DNA of 64,000 bases from Arachis hypogaea. Its lineage: Eukaryota > Streptophyta > Magnoliopsida > Fabales > Fabaceae. The stretch lies in assembly GCF_003086295.3 (NCBI RefSeq), contig NC_092040.1, positions 61,173,559 to 61,237,558 on the forward strand, in the 5' to 3' direction. Position numbers and translations under genes: made by a program. The notes under the pieces were generated by a model. The model was given only the letters and a program-made list of their open reading frames with translations. It had not been told where the DNA came from and ran no database searches. Shown here in pieces: positions 29,372 through 39,971 of this stretch. Position 1 is the first letter of the stretch. Every line of letters starts with the position of its first letter.

Positions 29372-30175
29372 CTTGAAAGAAGGGAAGAGAAAGGAAATTA
29401 AATTCAAAGAGATAGAGCAAGGAAGAGGGTATTGTAAGTGATAGTCAGTGCACAATAAAGATAAATGGCACTAACACATGATCCGGAATACATGTGAAAA
29501 GCTAATCAATGGAAATATAGCAAGTGCGTGTAGGACAATGGAATGCAAGAGGTGTATTGGCATGCAGGCAAAGGCATGAGTAGCATATATCAAACATTCA
29601 ATGTCCAAGTTAGGTTACCATTTGTAACAAACTAACTATCACATTTGTATTGACAATTAAATTTAATTAATAAAATATGAAAGGGAATTTGTGAAAAGCA
29701 AGCATTGCAGAGTAGAGTAAAGTAATGTAGAAAAGTGCATAGTGCTATATGGGCTTTTTCACAAACACATGGCATGCATGGTAACAAGATATAAAAAGTA
29801 TGAAATTGAACATGCAAGCAATCCCTTAAATAGGAGAAAAATAATTGTCAAACAATTTGCAATAATCCACAAGCATGTAATGAGGAATGATAACTCAAAA
29901 GGTTTCTAACACCATGTAAAAGAAGAAGAAGGAAAAATAAAGATGTGAAAAGAAAAAGAAAATAATAATATATATACATACTATAATAAGAATGATAGAA
30001 AAGAGAAGAAGGAAGAAGAAGGTAAAACCTTGTTAATGGTGGTGAGAGAGAGAGAAAGTGAAAGGTGAGGTAGAAGGGGAAAGGGTGAAAGAAGAAAGAA
30101 GGGGGAAAGAAAAAATAGGGTTTGGAGAAGAGAAAGATAAGATAATTTGGCTGATTGGGTGGAACTGTGTGGCGC
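29372..30175 (-). other. Leader of ORF2 in element D
   Basis: Pyrimidine-rich on the minus strand; aligns with 23561-24370 of element C. No gene seen. Confidence 0.7.
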
Positions 30176-30376
30176 ATGCGACGCGGCCGCGGAAGGCACG
30201 CGTTCGCGTGGATGCATATCAGGAAGGGGGACGCGATCGCGTCGGTCACGCGGTCGCGTGACCTGTATTGTGCTGCTGGCGCGAGTGCGGCCTCGCTCCA
30301 GCACAACTCTCTGTTCAATATAATTCAATTTCCAAATTAAGGTGACGCAATCGCGTGGGTAATGCGATCGCGTGAG
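30176..30376 (-). repeat. CpG palindrome cluster of element D, first part
   Basis: Words such as GCGGCCGCGG, ACGCGATCGCGT and CACGCGGTCGCGTGA; counterpart of about 23340-23560 in element C. Confidence 0.8.
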
Positions 30377-30394
30377 TGTGAGGGGAAAGAAAGA

Positions 30395-30605
30395 AATTAG
30401 AAAGCCATAAGTCGTGCTAGCAACCGTCCTCAGGTGAATCAATAGGCTTGGCTCCTTTGCTTCGCCTTGCTTGAGGAATAGTTTCACGAAAATGGAGACG
30501 AACCGGAATAACATCCGATCTTGTTTTTGGATTGAGTATAAAAGGGATATATGAAGTTCGTTCTGTTCCTCTGTGCATCTCTGTGATGGGTAAATCCCCA
30601 TGAAT
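30395..30605 (-). other. About 210-bp organellar insert in element D, absent from C
   Basis: Elements C and D match on both sides, but D has this extra block between AATTAACTTCTGAT and CACACTCACGCG. Its right two thirds are a mitochondrial rps4 fragment; the remaining ~65 bp (30395-30461) I do not recognise. Confidence 0.75.
30462..30600 (-). pseudogene. rps4: Fragment of mitochondrial rps4 (ribosomal protein S4)
   Basis: The minus strand reads GDLPITEMHRGTERTSYIPF, then (after four residues) KTRSDVIPVRLHF, then ETIPQAR, an open stretch of about 46 codons that matches the N-terminal third of plant mitochondrial ribosomal protein S4 as I know it. The gene belongs to the mitochondrial small ribosomal subunit; here it is an isolated internal piece without start or end. 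It lies inside the CpG palindrome region of a nuclear retrotransposon, so it is a nuclear mitochondrial fragment or captured RNA. The reading frame continues into unrelated sequence (SKGAKPIDSPEDGC) to a stop. Confidence 0.8.
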
Positions 30606-30623
30606 ATCAGAAGTTAATTGACA

Positions 30624-30930
30624 CGGCCGCATCGGCGACGCGGTCGCGTGACCAGGATTGTGCTTCCAGCACCAATCCAGCACCACTCTCGCACAATATA
30701 GCATTGTGCACCCTTTTACGTCGAAAATGCAGGGCACGCGGCCGCGTGGAGCACGCGGTCGCGTGGGAGGCCATGATTTCCATGCGACGCGGTCGCGTGG
30801 AGTAAATTGTGCCTTTGGCACGACTCCAGCGCTGCTCCTGCGAAACTTTCTGTTCATTTTTATTTTACTTCGCTCCCCCGCCACGCGGACGCGTCGCTTG
30901 TGCGATCGCGTCGCGCGGCGAATATTTTTT
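30624..30930 (-). repeat. CpG palindrome cluster of element D, second part
   Basis: Continues the cluster on the other side of the organellar insert; words such as GCGGCCGCGTG, CATGCGACGCGGTCGCGTGG and GCGATCGCGTCGCGCGGCG. Confidence 0.8.
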
Positions 30931-31040
30931 TTTAAGAAAGATAAAGACATGTAATTGAGAGAGCACGAAATCACTAATAAGGAGAAGAGTTATTTAAAGA
31001 AGAAAAACTAAAAGTGAAGAAAAGAACGATCATACCGCAG

Positions 31041-31072
31041 TGGGTTGTCTCCCACCAAGCACTTTGCTTTAA
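31041..31072 (-). terminator. Conserved post-pol hairpin (element D)
   Basis: Minus strand TTAAAGCAAAGTGCTTGGTG then GGAGACAACCCAC, as in element C. Confidence 0.55.
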
Positions 31073-31099
31073 CGTCCGTAAGTTGGACGCTCCACTAGC

Positions 31100-34000
31100 T
31101 CAATCTGTTGCTATGTAAGGATCTTCCAGGTGGAAGATTTCAAGCTCCTTGCTCTTCTACACCTTTTCACCATGGTATAGCTTCAGACGGTGTCCATTGA
31201 CTTTAATAAGTGCAGAAATTGAAGGATGGCTTAGGTGATAAACTCCGTACGGTTCAGCCTTCTCTATTCTGTATGGACCTTCCCATTTTGATCTCAACTT
31301 GCCGGGCATGAGCGTCAGTCGAGATTTGTAAAGGAGAACAAAATCTCCAGGTTGGAACTCTCTCTTCTTGATGTTTTGATCATGCACAGCTTTCATCTTT
31401 TCCTTGTATATTCTGGAGTTTTCATGAGCTTCTAGGCGAAGGTTCTCCAGTTCCTGCAGTTGTAACTTTCTTTCAGCTCCAGCATTCTCAATCCCCATGT
31501 TGCACTCTTTAACTGCCCAAAAGGCTCTGTGTTCGATTTCAACCGGGAGATTACAAGCTTTTCCATAAACTAAGCGGAAGGGACTCATCCCAATGGGTGT
31601 CTTGTATGCTGTTCTATATGCCCACAGTGCATCATTAGTGCGGGTAGGAATTGCTTCCACCCATTTGGAAACATAATCTACAGCTAACAATATATAAAAA
31701 TATCCACTTGAATTTGGAAATGGACCCATGAAGTCAATGCCCCAAACATAAAAAATTTCACAGAAAAGCATATATTGTTGAGGCATCTCATCCTTCTTGG
31801 ATATGTTACCAAATTTCTGGCATGGGTGACAAGATTTACAAAACTCAGCAGCATCTCTAAAAAGAGTAGGCCACCAGAATCCACAGTCTAAGATTTTTCT
31901 AGCTGTTCGTTGAGGGCCAAAATGTCTTCCACTTTCAGATGAGTGACAGGCTTCTAAAATAGACTGGAATTCTGATTGAGGTATACAACGTCTAATTATC
32001 TAGTCAGCGCCACATCTCCATAAATATGGGTTATCCCATATATAATATTTAGACTCGCTTTTCAGCTTGTCTCTTTGATGTTTAGAAAAATGTGGAGGAA
32101 ATGTGCGGCTAACTAAATAATTAGCAATAGGTGCATACCAAGGGACTACTTCAGATACTGCTTGCAGGTTGTCAAAAGGAAAATTATCATCTATAGGAGT
32201 AGAATCATCCTTAATATGTTCAAGGCGACTCAAGTGGTCTGCAACTAAATTTTGATTACCACTCCTATCCTCGATTTCTAAATCAAACTCTTGTAACAGC
32301 AGTATCCAACGTATAAGTCTTGGTTTGGATTCCTTTTTAGCCAATAGATACTTTAGAGCTGCATGGTCCGAATACACTACTACTCTAGTACCAAGTAAAT
32401 AAGCCTGGAATTTATCCAGAGCAAAAACAATAGCGAGTAGCTCTTTCTCAGTAGTGGTATAATTGGACTGGGCAGTGTCTAAAGTCTTAGACGCATAGGC
32501 AATAACAAAAGGATTTTTACCTTCACGCTGAGCCAGTGCTGCTCCTACTGCATGGTTGGAAGCATCGCACATGATTTCAAATGGCTGGCTCCAATCGGGT
32601 CCTCTCACAATTGGAGCTTGAGTTAGAGCAGTCTTTAGCTTATCAAATGCTTGTTTGCAATCCTCACTGAACTCGAACTCAATATCCTTTTGTAGTAATC
32701 TGGATAAGGGAAGTGCCACCTTACTAAAGTCCTTAATAAATCTCCTGTAGAAACCTGCATGGCCAAGGAACGAACGGACTTCCCTCATAGAGGAGGGGTA
32801 AGGTAAACTAGAAATAACATTCTCCTTTGCTGGGTCTACAGAAATGCCATTATTAGATACCACATGTCCCAATACAATCCCTTGCTTTACCATAAAGTGG
32901 CATTTTTTGAAATTCAATACAAGGTTTGTATTAATGCATCTATCTAATACTCTAGATAATCCATCTAAGCAAAGGTTAAAAGAATCACCATAAACGCTAA
33001 AATCATCCATAAAAACTTCCATACAGTCCTCAATAAGATCAGAGAAAAGACTCATCATGCACCTTTGGAAAGTAGCTGGTGCATTGCACAAGCCAAAGGG
33101 CATTCTTTTATAAGCATAGGTCCCAAAAGGACATGTAAAAGTAGTCTTTTCCTGATCTTTAGGAGCTATATGAATCTGGAAATAACCTGTGTAACCATCT
33201 AAAAAGCAATAATGTGATTTACCTGACAGGCGATCCAGCAGTTGATCAATGAATGGAAGTGGATAGTGATCCTTACGAGTAGCTTGGTTGAGACGTCTGT
33301 AATCAATGCAGACTCTCCAAGCATTCTGAACTCTAGCTGCTATGAGCTCTCCATGCTCATTTTTCACTGTAGTGACTCCGGACTTCTTGGGCACCACTTG
33401 CACTGGGCTTACCCATTCACTGTCTGAAATGGGATATATGATACCGGCCTCCAATAGTCTGGTCACTTCCTTTTTGACAACTTCCAAGATGGTGGGATTC
33501 AATCTTCTTTGTGGTTGACGGACAGGTCTTGCTCCCTCTTCTAAAAATATTCTGTGCTCGCATATTCGAGGGTTGATTCCCACTATGTCTGCCAAACTCC
33601 ACCCTATTGCTTTCTTATGCTTCCTCAACACATCAAGTAGCTGTTCTTCTTGTTGAGAAGTCAGTTCTCTTGCAATAATAACCGGAAGCTTCTGCTCATC
33701 CTCAAGGTAAGCATATTTGAGATGTGGAGGGAGAGGTTTCAATTCTAACTTTTGATCATGGACAGGCTCTGGGTTATCTGGGGCTTGTGAAAATGGCAAA
33801 GTGTCCTCATTGTCAGTTAAGAAGGTCCCCACACTTGGACCTTGTCCAATGTGCCTCTCTTCAAACTCTTCCTTTTGAACTTCAGCCACACTTTCATCTA
33901 TGACATCACACTGGAAGATAGAACGATCTTCTGGGGGGTTGTCAATGACTCCATTCAGATTGAAGATTACTATGCGGCCATCTATTTCAAAGGAGTATGT

Positions 34001-34490
34001 CCCTGAAAAAGCATCCAATTTGAATTTTGATGTCTTCAGGAATGGTCTTCCAAGTAGGATTGATGATGGCTTATCTGAATCATTATGGGGCATCTCCAAG
34101 ATATAAAAATCAGTGGAAAATGTGAGCCCTTTAATGTTCACCAAAACATCTTTAGCAACTCCAGCAACTGTAATAATGCTTTTATCTGCTAAAACAAAAC
34201 GAGCTGCCGACCTTTTTAAGGGAGGGAGCCTTAAAACATCATATATAGACAAAGGCATTATACTGACATATGCTCCTAAATCACACATGCAATCATAAAT
34301 TACTACTCCACCAATAGTACAACTAATTATGCAAGGACTTGGATCACTACATTTTTCAAGTAATCCTCCCATTAAAGCAGATATAGAACTACCTAAAGGA
34401 ATAGTTTCTAATTTAGTAATTTTATCTTTATGGATACATAAGTCTTTTAGAAACTTTGCATATTTAGGTACCTGCTGAATAACATCAAAA
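31100..34490 (-). pseudogene. pol: Pol of element D: protease, RT, RNase H and deleted integrase
   Basis: On the minus strand: protease (CDLGAYVSIMPLS, then LLGRPFLKTS); reverse transcriptase with RVCIDYRRLN, FLDGYTGYFQI and the catalytic FMDDF; RNase H with CDASNHAVGAAL, TTEKELLAIVFAL and VYSDHAAL; the integrase zinc finger (His/His and CKSCHPC) and the first catalytic Asp in WGIDFMGPF. After PTRTND about 90 residues are missing, including the second Asp and the Glu of the DDE triad; the frame resumes at DALWAYRT (near 31633). TAG stops lie at 32000-32002 and 31157-31159, both in place of Gln codons. A frameshift near 34490 separates it from gag. This is the only RT in the window. Confidence 0.92.
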
Positions 34491-35300
34491 GGGAAACAGT
34501 TACCTCAACCTTTTTGAATATTTCTACCATTTTAGAATCAGGTTCCAGCTGCTTCCTAGGCTTCCTTGCAAGTTGTGGAAATGGAATGGGAGTAGTGTTT
34601 TCTGTGGTGCCTGCACCTTTTTGTGCCTCGTCCTGTGGTTGAGCTATCTCTGCTTCAGCTATGTCCTGTATATCCTCTTCCTCTTCAACATCTTCGATTT
34701 CTATCACCTCTTCAGCTGAGGCGTATTCTGGTGAGCTTGGTTCCTCCTGATTCCTCTCCTGCAGTGTGGTTCCGGACCTCAGGGTGATGGCATTAATTCC
34801 TCCCTTTGGATTGGGTAATGGTTGAGAGGGGATTCCAGTGGTGCTTGAAGGTTGGTTACTGGAATTTTGTGCTGAACCAAGTTGTGTCATAAAAGCTTGT
34901 AGAGTAGAGGTGAAACCATTCAGACTGGCGTTAATACTGTTCACAATGGTATTTTCCATGGCCAGTTGTCTTTTCTCAAAAGCTTGTAATAATTCTTCAT
35001 TAGAAGATACAAAAGAATGAGTAAATTGAGAGGTTTGCTGCTGATTGTTCGGTGGTCCTTGGTTTTGCCTCAGGTGAGGTGCTCGGTATGGTTGATTTTG
35101 TTGCCTGTTGTTGTAATTATTCCACCTCTTATTTCTCTGATTATCTCTGCCTCCGCTATTATTGTTATCCCTCCAATTCTGGTTTGAATTGTCCTGCCAT
35201 CCATGGTTATTAATTCCACTTTGATTGTACCCTTGGTTGGGGCGGTCATAGAAGTTGTGAGTGGATGCCACCATGTTGTCTTCTTGTTGGAGCTGGCACT
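34447..35300 (-). pseudogene. gag: Gag C-terminal part of element D
   Basis: Asn/Gln-rich gag tail (runs such as NQNWRDNNN and NNRQQNQPYRAPHLRQNQG) followed by the acidic linker that precedes protease. The conserved gag core and the start are missing: the sequence passes at about 35300-35326 straight into LTR DNA, so a deletion removed the LTR end, primer site, leader and gag core. A one-base change near 34490 puts the last 20 codons out of frame with protease. Confidence 0.85.
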
Positions 35301-35326
35301 TTAAAAATTTTTTTCGCCAGCTTCTG

Positions 35327-35674
35327 CGATTTGCGCTCCTTCGCGCGGTCGCGTGAGTCATGCGACCGCGTCACTTTTCACTGGTTATCTCCTCAAACTC
35401 TTGTGTTCCTTCCATTTTTGCTAGCTTCCTCTCCAATCTCTGTCTCATTCATGCCCTTTAAAGCCTGAAATGCTTGACACACAGATTACGGCATCGAATG
35501 GAATAAAGGAGAATTAAAATTAAATAATTAAAGTCTCTAGGAAGCAATTTTCAAACATGTAATAAATTCAGGAAGGAAATCTAAATGCATGCTAAATTGA
35601 TGAATAAGTGGGTAAGGATCACGACAAAACCACACAATTAAACACAATATAAACTATAAAATAGTGGTTTATCA
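35327..35674 (-). repeat. Truncated 5' LTR of element D
   Basis: Matches 26307-26655 nearly base for base, from the TGATAAACC end to a break point at about 35327. The break lies in the CpG palindrome region of the LTR. The right end cuts the coiled-coil gene at 35675. Confidence 0.88.
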
Positions 35675-35688
35675 AGCACGTCATTTTT

Positions 35689-35997
35689 TCACTTCTCTGT
35701 TTTCAATTTTTTTTCCAGCCGTCGCTTTTCCTGCACCTCTTCCTCCAGTTCATCCTTCCTTGCCTCGAAGACGAACTTGGAGGCCATCTTCTCCACCTTT
35801 GCCTGCCTTAGTTTTGTGTTGGTCGTTACAAGTGTAGCCTTTAACGTCTCAACGAGATCATAATCTGCGGACTTTTCATCTACGCGGATGATGTCAATAA
35901 GTGCGTCGATCGAGAGTTCTGTGAGGTCGTCGGGACTAATGGCGTGTTCGGTGATGGATTCCTCTGACATTTTCTCGGGATAAGAGGACGACGACAT
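35689..35997 (-). pseudogene. Coiled-coil protein gene 1, 3' end lost to element D
   Basis: 103 codons starting MSSSSYPEKMSEESITEHAI. Family unknown to me. The N-terminal 25 residues match the second copy at 38710-39258 (pattern EKxSxESxxxHAISPxDL), and the last 30 residues are a Lys/Glu-rich coiled coil ending EKKLKTEK. The related gene continues for about 70 more residues, so this one is truncated; the LTR of element D begins 15 bp past its stop. The coiled coil suggests protein-protein contacts, nothing more. Confidence 0.6.
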
Positions 35998-36109
35998 AGT
36001 GGCAGTAATGGAGAAGGGTAGACAGAGAGTTAAGAGAAGGAGTTACGGCAAAGAAGAACTGAAGAAGGGTTAGTACTTAGTAGGGTTTGGGGTTGTGAAT
36101 AACGGGCAC

Positions 36110-36179
<70 letters not shown>

Positions 36180-36604
36180 GAAAGTTGCTTGGATGGGTTT
36201 TTTTCGTAACTAACGTGTCAATGATGGGATTTATTCACGAAAATAAGACATTAATTTAAACTATTTCGATGAAAAAAAAGGAAAGGATAACAATTAACAT
36301 TTATTCAGCGAGTAATTAACGAAAGCAATTAAGGTTGTCATGAATATAACACAAGAATCGAAAAGTCAACATTAATTTTTTGCGTCGTAAAACCAAATCA
36401 GTTGAATTGGATAGCACATTAGTATTTCGTTCGTCCCTTATTAATTAATTATCTTATCTTTTCCAGAACCATCGGTAGAGAAACGTACGAGGCACTGAAC
36501 CATTTAAAAAATATATATATATATCCTAACAGCACAAAACATATCGTTGGTGGTTGTGTGTCGTCTTTATACTTTCTATAACCTATGGCCTAAGTTGCTT
36601 GCAA
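35998..36604. other. Intergenic stretch with a long TA microsatellite
   Basis: AT-rich intergenic DNA between the divergent coiled-coil and F-box genes. Apart from the (TA)33 tract nothing specific is visible; a shorter TA run lies near 36510. Confidence 0.7.
36111..36176. repeat. (TA)33 microsatellite
   Basis: 66 bp of uninterrupted TA, about 110 bp upstream of the start of coiled-coil gene 1. Confidence 0.97.
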
Positions 36605-37330
36605 ATGGCTGGAGGTTCCATGACGAACGGAAGGAAAAGGAAGGCAGCCAATAAGGTCGGAGGTAAAGGGACCATCTCCGTTGAGTGCGAATGTCCAATG
36701 AATCTTCTTCCTCGCGATATATGGGTCAGGATTGCCACGAGGGCTGCATTGTATTCGATTAAGGATTTGTTCAACATGCAGGTTAGTTGCAAGGTGTTTT
36801 TGGGTGCAGCGAGGTCCGACGCTATTTACAAGGAGGCGTCGATGATGGAGTTGCCGATTGCGTCCTTTTTAGACAACTATGGCCTACCTAAACACAGGTT
36901 CGTAGAATGATGCGCTGAGGCAGGAAATCCAGGTGCCATGCTCCGGGCAGAGATGACTGAATTCAACTTATTTGGTGACTGCGTTGGTGTAACTGGGGAC
37001 GAGTTGGAGGGTTGTTTCATGCTTGCGATGCTGCTACTGTCTATTGCCAATGAAGACGAAGTGCTCGTGCGAAAGGGACTTAAATTTTTTGAGATTGTAC
37101 ATGCTTCTGGGGCGCTCGAAAGGTGCAGAGGTGTCTTCAGTCACTTATTCGCGGGTCCCGGGTTGGAACTTAAGCCGTTGTATACTGGACTGTCCGAGGT
37201 TTGTCGGTCAACCAGTTGCCGTACCAGAGGCACCATGGGTGATGTGGAAGATTTGTCCCGGGTCTCCTGCGTACAGTGTTTGGCCAATTACGAGGTTCGG
37301 GTGTTCCTGGAGTTGTTTGCATTCGAATAA
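36605..37330 (+). pseudogene. F-box protein (At1g67623-like), copy 1, premature TGA
   Basis: About 240 codons. After a basic leader (MAGGSMTNGRKRKAANK) comes an F-box-like block LPRDIWVRIATRAALYSIKD followed by LFNMQVSCKVFLGAA, which in this family would bind SKP1 of an SCF ubiquitin ligase. The second half has the Sel1-like repeat pattern (ELEGCFMLAMLLL, GLKFFEIVHASGALERC) and a Cys-rich end (CRSTSCRTRG, CVQCLANYE) as in Arabidopsis At1g67623 and At2g35280 relatives. A TGA at 36908-36910 stands where relatives have Arg in F-x-E-R-C; CGA to TGA is a CpG-type change. The frame is otherwise open. It may be dead or make a short F-box-only protein. Two relatives lie at 39972-40598 and 41239-41961. 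Confidence 0.75.
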
Positions 37331-38709
37331 AAATTGTCTATCTTGGGGTTTCTGTTTCCCTGGTTTGTCGTTTATGATTCTCGTAAGTTGTGTTACCATA
37401 AGAAGCATTATCTCCACTTTTGTTAACTTTAACCATGGTTATCCTCATACTAAATTAGATATATTTTTATTCCGTATCTGTCTTCGCGTGTGGGTAGATC
37501 TTAGTTATTTTGACTTGGTCAGACTCGATGGTGTAAATTGGTTTATAGGTTTTCCCTCGCCTGGATGCTCAGTAGTAGAAGTGGATAGGTAGAGGTTTAC
37601 TGTCGCGCGGACCCCACGTTTAGGAGTTAGCGTGTAGGTCAAGCCGAATTAGGTTCAGAAGCAAGTATGCAGGGATACCAGGGTCAGGTGTAGGGGTGTA
37701 CTGGACCAACTTAGATAGCAAGAAAAGAGTTTTGTTCTGTCAAATCAACCATAAAAAAATGAATGCAATTAATCGTAAATAAAAAATTTATCATTTAATT
37801 CGATAACTTAGTTTGATGTGATCACTTACGGTTTTTAATCGGTTTAAGATTCCATAAAAAATTGTATTTAATTGTTTTATCTGATGCTTTCCAATAATAA
37901 CGATTATCGATGAGCTCCATTAAATTTGCAAACAACAAAAACGTCATTCACGTTTCCCATTTCCCATTTCTCATTTCTCATTTTCGGATATCGAGGCAAA
38001 TTGGAAAATGAAAACAAGACTGCCCACCGCCGTTTGGAAAAAGGAAGCCACTTCTAATTGTACGTATAGATAAATACAGGTCTAAGTACGTAAATTAAAT
38101 GTAATAATTATCCGGTATTAACCATAATGTTGGGCAACGAAACGATTGACACGCTAAGCCGTAAAAATTAACTAATGTCAGTGTATAATATAATATGTAA
38201 AATTTTCTTGGCCGATACTGACGATGCGTGTTATACCGTTAGTGTCCTTTTTATTTTATCTTGACCGGCCGGAGAGGAGTTTCATCGATCGCAGTGTTGA
38301 AGCAGGAATTACGGATGCTATACTCTGACAGGGGTTGACGGAGTATTTCTGAATTGCCCGCCGTGGCATTGGGATGGAACTGCTGTCTAGGGCCTGGACG
38401 GAGGGCAGCGTCGAAGCAGGTTACCTGTCTGCCATGTTGCTAGTGTGTGATCACCCATTACTACATAGCTTCATCCGAAAATAGAAAGAAAGAAAAAAAA
38501 CTCAAATGCTGCGGAAATTAGATATAATTAAGAAAACCGAGTTTTACGCAGGGGTTACAGAACATCAAAAGGATAGCTAAAGAAACATAGCAAATAAAGA
38601 CTTAGAAGATAGATGCCGTAGGTCATATAGTCCCGACATCGTCTCTATTCTGCCTGGCGGTTTCCTGATAGTTAGAGCCGTGTGTCGTTGCCGCAGGTTG
38701 ACCAAACAA
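37331..38709. other. Intergenic, no gene recognised
   Basis: About 1.4 kb of unique-looking DNA. Short open frames are present but none resembles a known family. The parts near 38330-38450 are GC-richer and contain frames reminiscent of the F-box repeats, too degraded to call. Confidence 0.6.
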
Positions 38710-39258
38710 TTAGCGGACCAATAAACCTACCTTGATCTTTACAGCCTCGAGCCTGCCTTCTATTTCATGCCACGGTGCCATCTGTTGCTGTTCCCTTTGA
38801 CGAAGATCGGCAATTTCCGCTTTCAAAGCGTTTGCTTTGTCTTCGAGTTCACGAATGGTGGTTTGATGCTGTTCCATCTCCGTGCGCAACTTTTTTTCCA
38901 ACCAGAGGCCTTGATCCAGTTGATGCTTCCTGATACTCGCCCTGACTTTCGCGGTGATTGCCTCGATCCTCGCCGTCCTTGCTTCGTCTTGTGTCCTACG
39001 AAGAATATCACTCAAAAACCTCATCCTCCGTTGGAGGGTGTTGATCAGGTCTGCGGTCAGAGGTTCCTCGAGGTCGCCTGGACTAATGGCGTGGTCGTCG
39101 AGGGATTCACGCGATATTTTCTCGGATGAAGACCGGGAGGTTTGGTAAACGACAACGGCCCTTGAAGCAATGAATTTTCTCCGGGCAGGGAGGTTAGAGA
39201 TAAAGGTAAGGATTATAGGAACTGACGAATGGTTATGACTTGTGACGGACTTGTGCAT
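38710..39258 (-). CDS. Coiled-coil protein gene 2 (182 aa)
   Basis: Full-length relative of the truncated gene at 35689-35997. Shared block: SSSEKISRESLDDHAISPGD, then EEPLTADLINTLQRRM. From about residue 90 to the end it is one long charged helix (LEKKLRTEMEQHQTTIRELE, then DKANALKAEIADLRQREQQQ) predicted to form a coiled coil. The start at 39258 is uncertain: the paralogue begins at the SSS block, and here the matching Met is missing, so the first 40 residues may be an artefact or come from a changed 5' end. Function unknown. Both copies stand next to F-box genes, suggesting duplication of the pair as a unit. Confidence 0.55.
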   Translation of the reverse strand: MHKSVTSHNHSSVPIILTFISNLPARRKFIASRAVVVYQTSRSSSEKISRESLDDHAISPGDLEEPLTADLINTLQRRMRFLSDILRRTQDEARTARIEAITAKVRASIRKHQLDQGLWLEKKLRTEMEQHQTTIRELEDKANALKAEIADLRQREQQQMAPWHEIEGRLEAVKIKVGLLVR

Positions 39259-39971
39259 TGATATACATTAATGAAAATCAAAATTTAAGTTAATAATAAA
39301 TAAATTAATACATTTTAATGTGGTTAATTAATGTACGTATGTTATTCCTTGAAAAAATGAAGATAATAATGCACCTGGTGGTTTTATCGATAAACGAAAA
39401 AAAAGCCTGGGGAAACTTGTGCTGCATCGCTTGCGCAAAATTCGCAATAAATGCAAATCTTGGTAATGTGACGTTAGAGTAGACAGGAATGGCTAAAGGT
39501 CTATGGACTGCTATGAATAATGTGGCAGACGGGACTTGCGTTAATCTTATAAAAAAATGATTATTTGGCTAGGCAGTGGAGAGTCACCGAATGTGAGGTC
39601 AGTAACGGGGAACAATTGTATTTTCCATAAGTTAAATTTTTAATACTAAACAGAAAACACAAAAATAAAAATGATGGCAAAACGAGTCAAACAGTGCCAA
39701 AACGAGTCAAACAGTTGCAAAAATCATTACATAATAGTGATAATACATATATTACATAGGATAACCAAAAAAATATTGAGAACCCAATTTTATCCTATCA
39801 GTCAAAGAGGTGGACAAACAGGATCAATTCATAATCAGCGCTACAATGCACGCACGGAATATGAGCAGCACCTCTGTCACCGTCGTTTACGTCCCACCCT
39901 CTTCCATAGCGTTGATGGCGGTAAATAGCACCCATGTTTCTACGGCTTGGACATGCATGCGAAGAATAGAC
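39259..39971. other. Intergenic, with a 20-bp tandem repeat
   Basis: AT-rich DNA without a gene. Near 39676-39718 the word CAAAACGAGTCAAACAGT is repeated in tandem. Confidence 0.6.

Larger units (their letters stand above)
25799..35674 (-). mobile_element. Element D: degenerate autonomous-type Athila element
   Basis: Minus-strand order: truncated 5' LTR (35327-35674), gag C-terminal part, protease-RT-RNase H-integrase, post-pol hairpin, CpG palindromes, ORF2, 3' region, terminal hairpin and tract, 3' LTR (25799-26655). It carries stops, a frameshift, a deletion inside integrase and a deletion joining the LTR to mid-gag. No matching target duplication is visible (TAGAA on the left, AGCAC on the right), so the two ends probably did not come from one intact insertion. 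Confidence 0.88.

Noticed and set aside
25799..35674. Element D as one clean insertion into the coiled-coil gene
   Set aside because: The flanking 5-mers differ (TAGAA, AGCAC), the left flank is element C, not the gene, and the 5' LTR is fused to mid-gag. A rearrangement is needed.
39676..39718. 20-bp tandem repeat as a possible regulatory array
   Set aside because: Only two copies in an AT-rich intergenic stretch; nothing links it to a gene.
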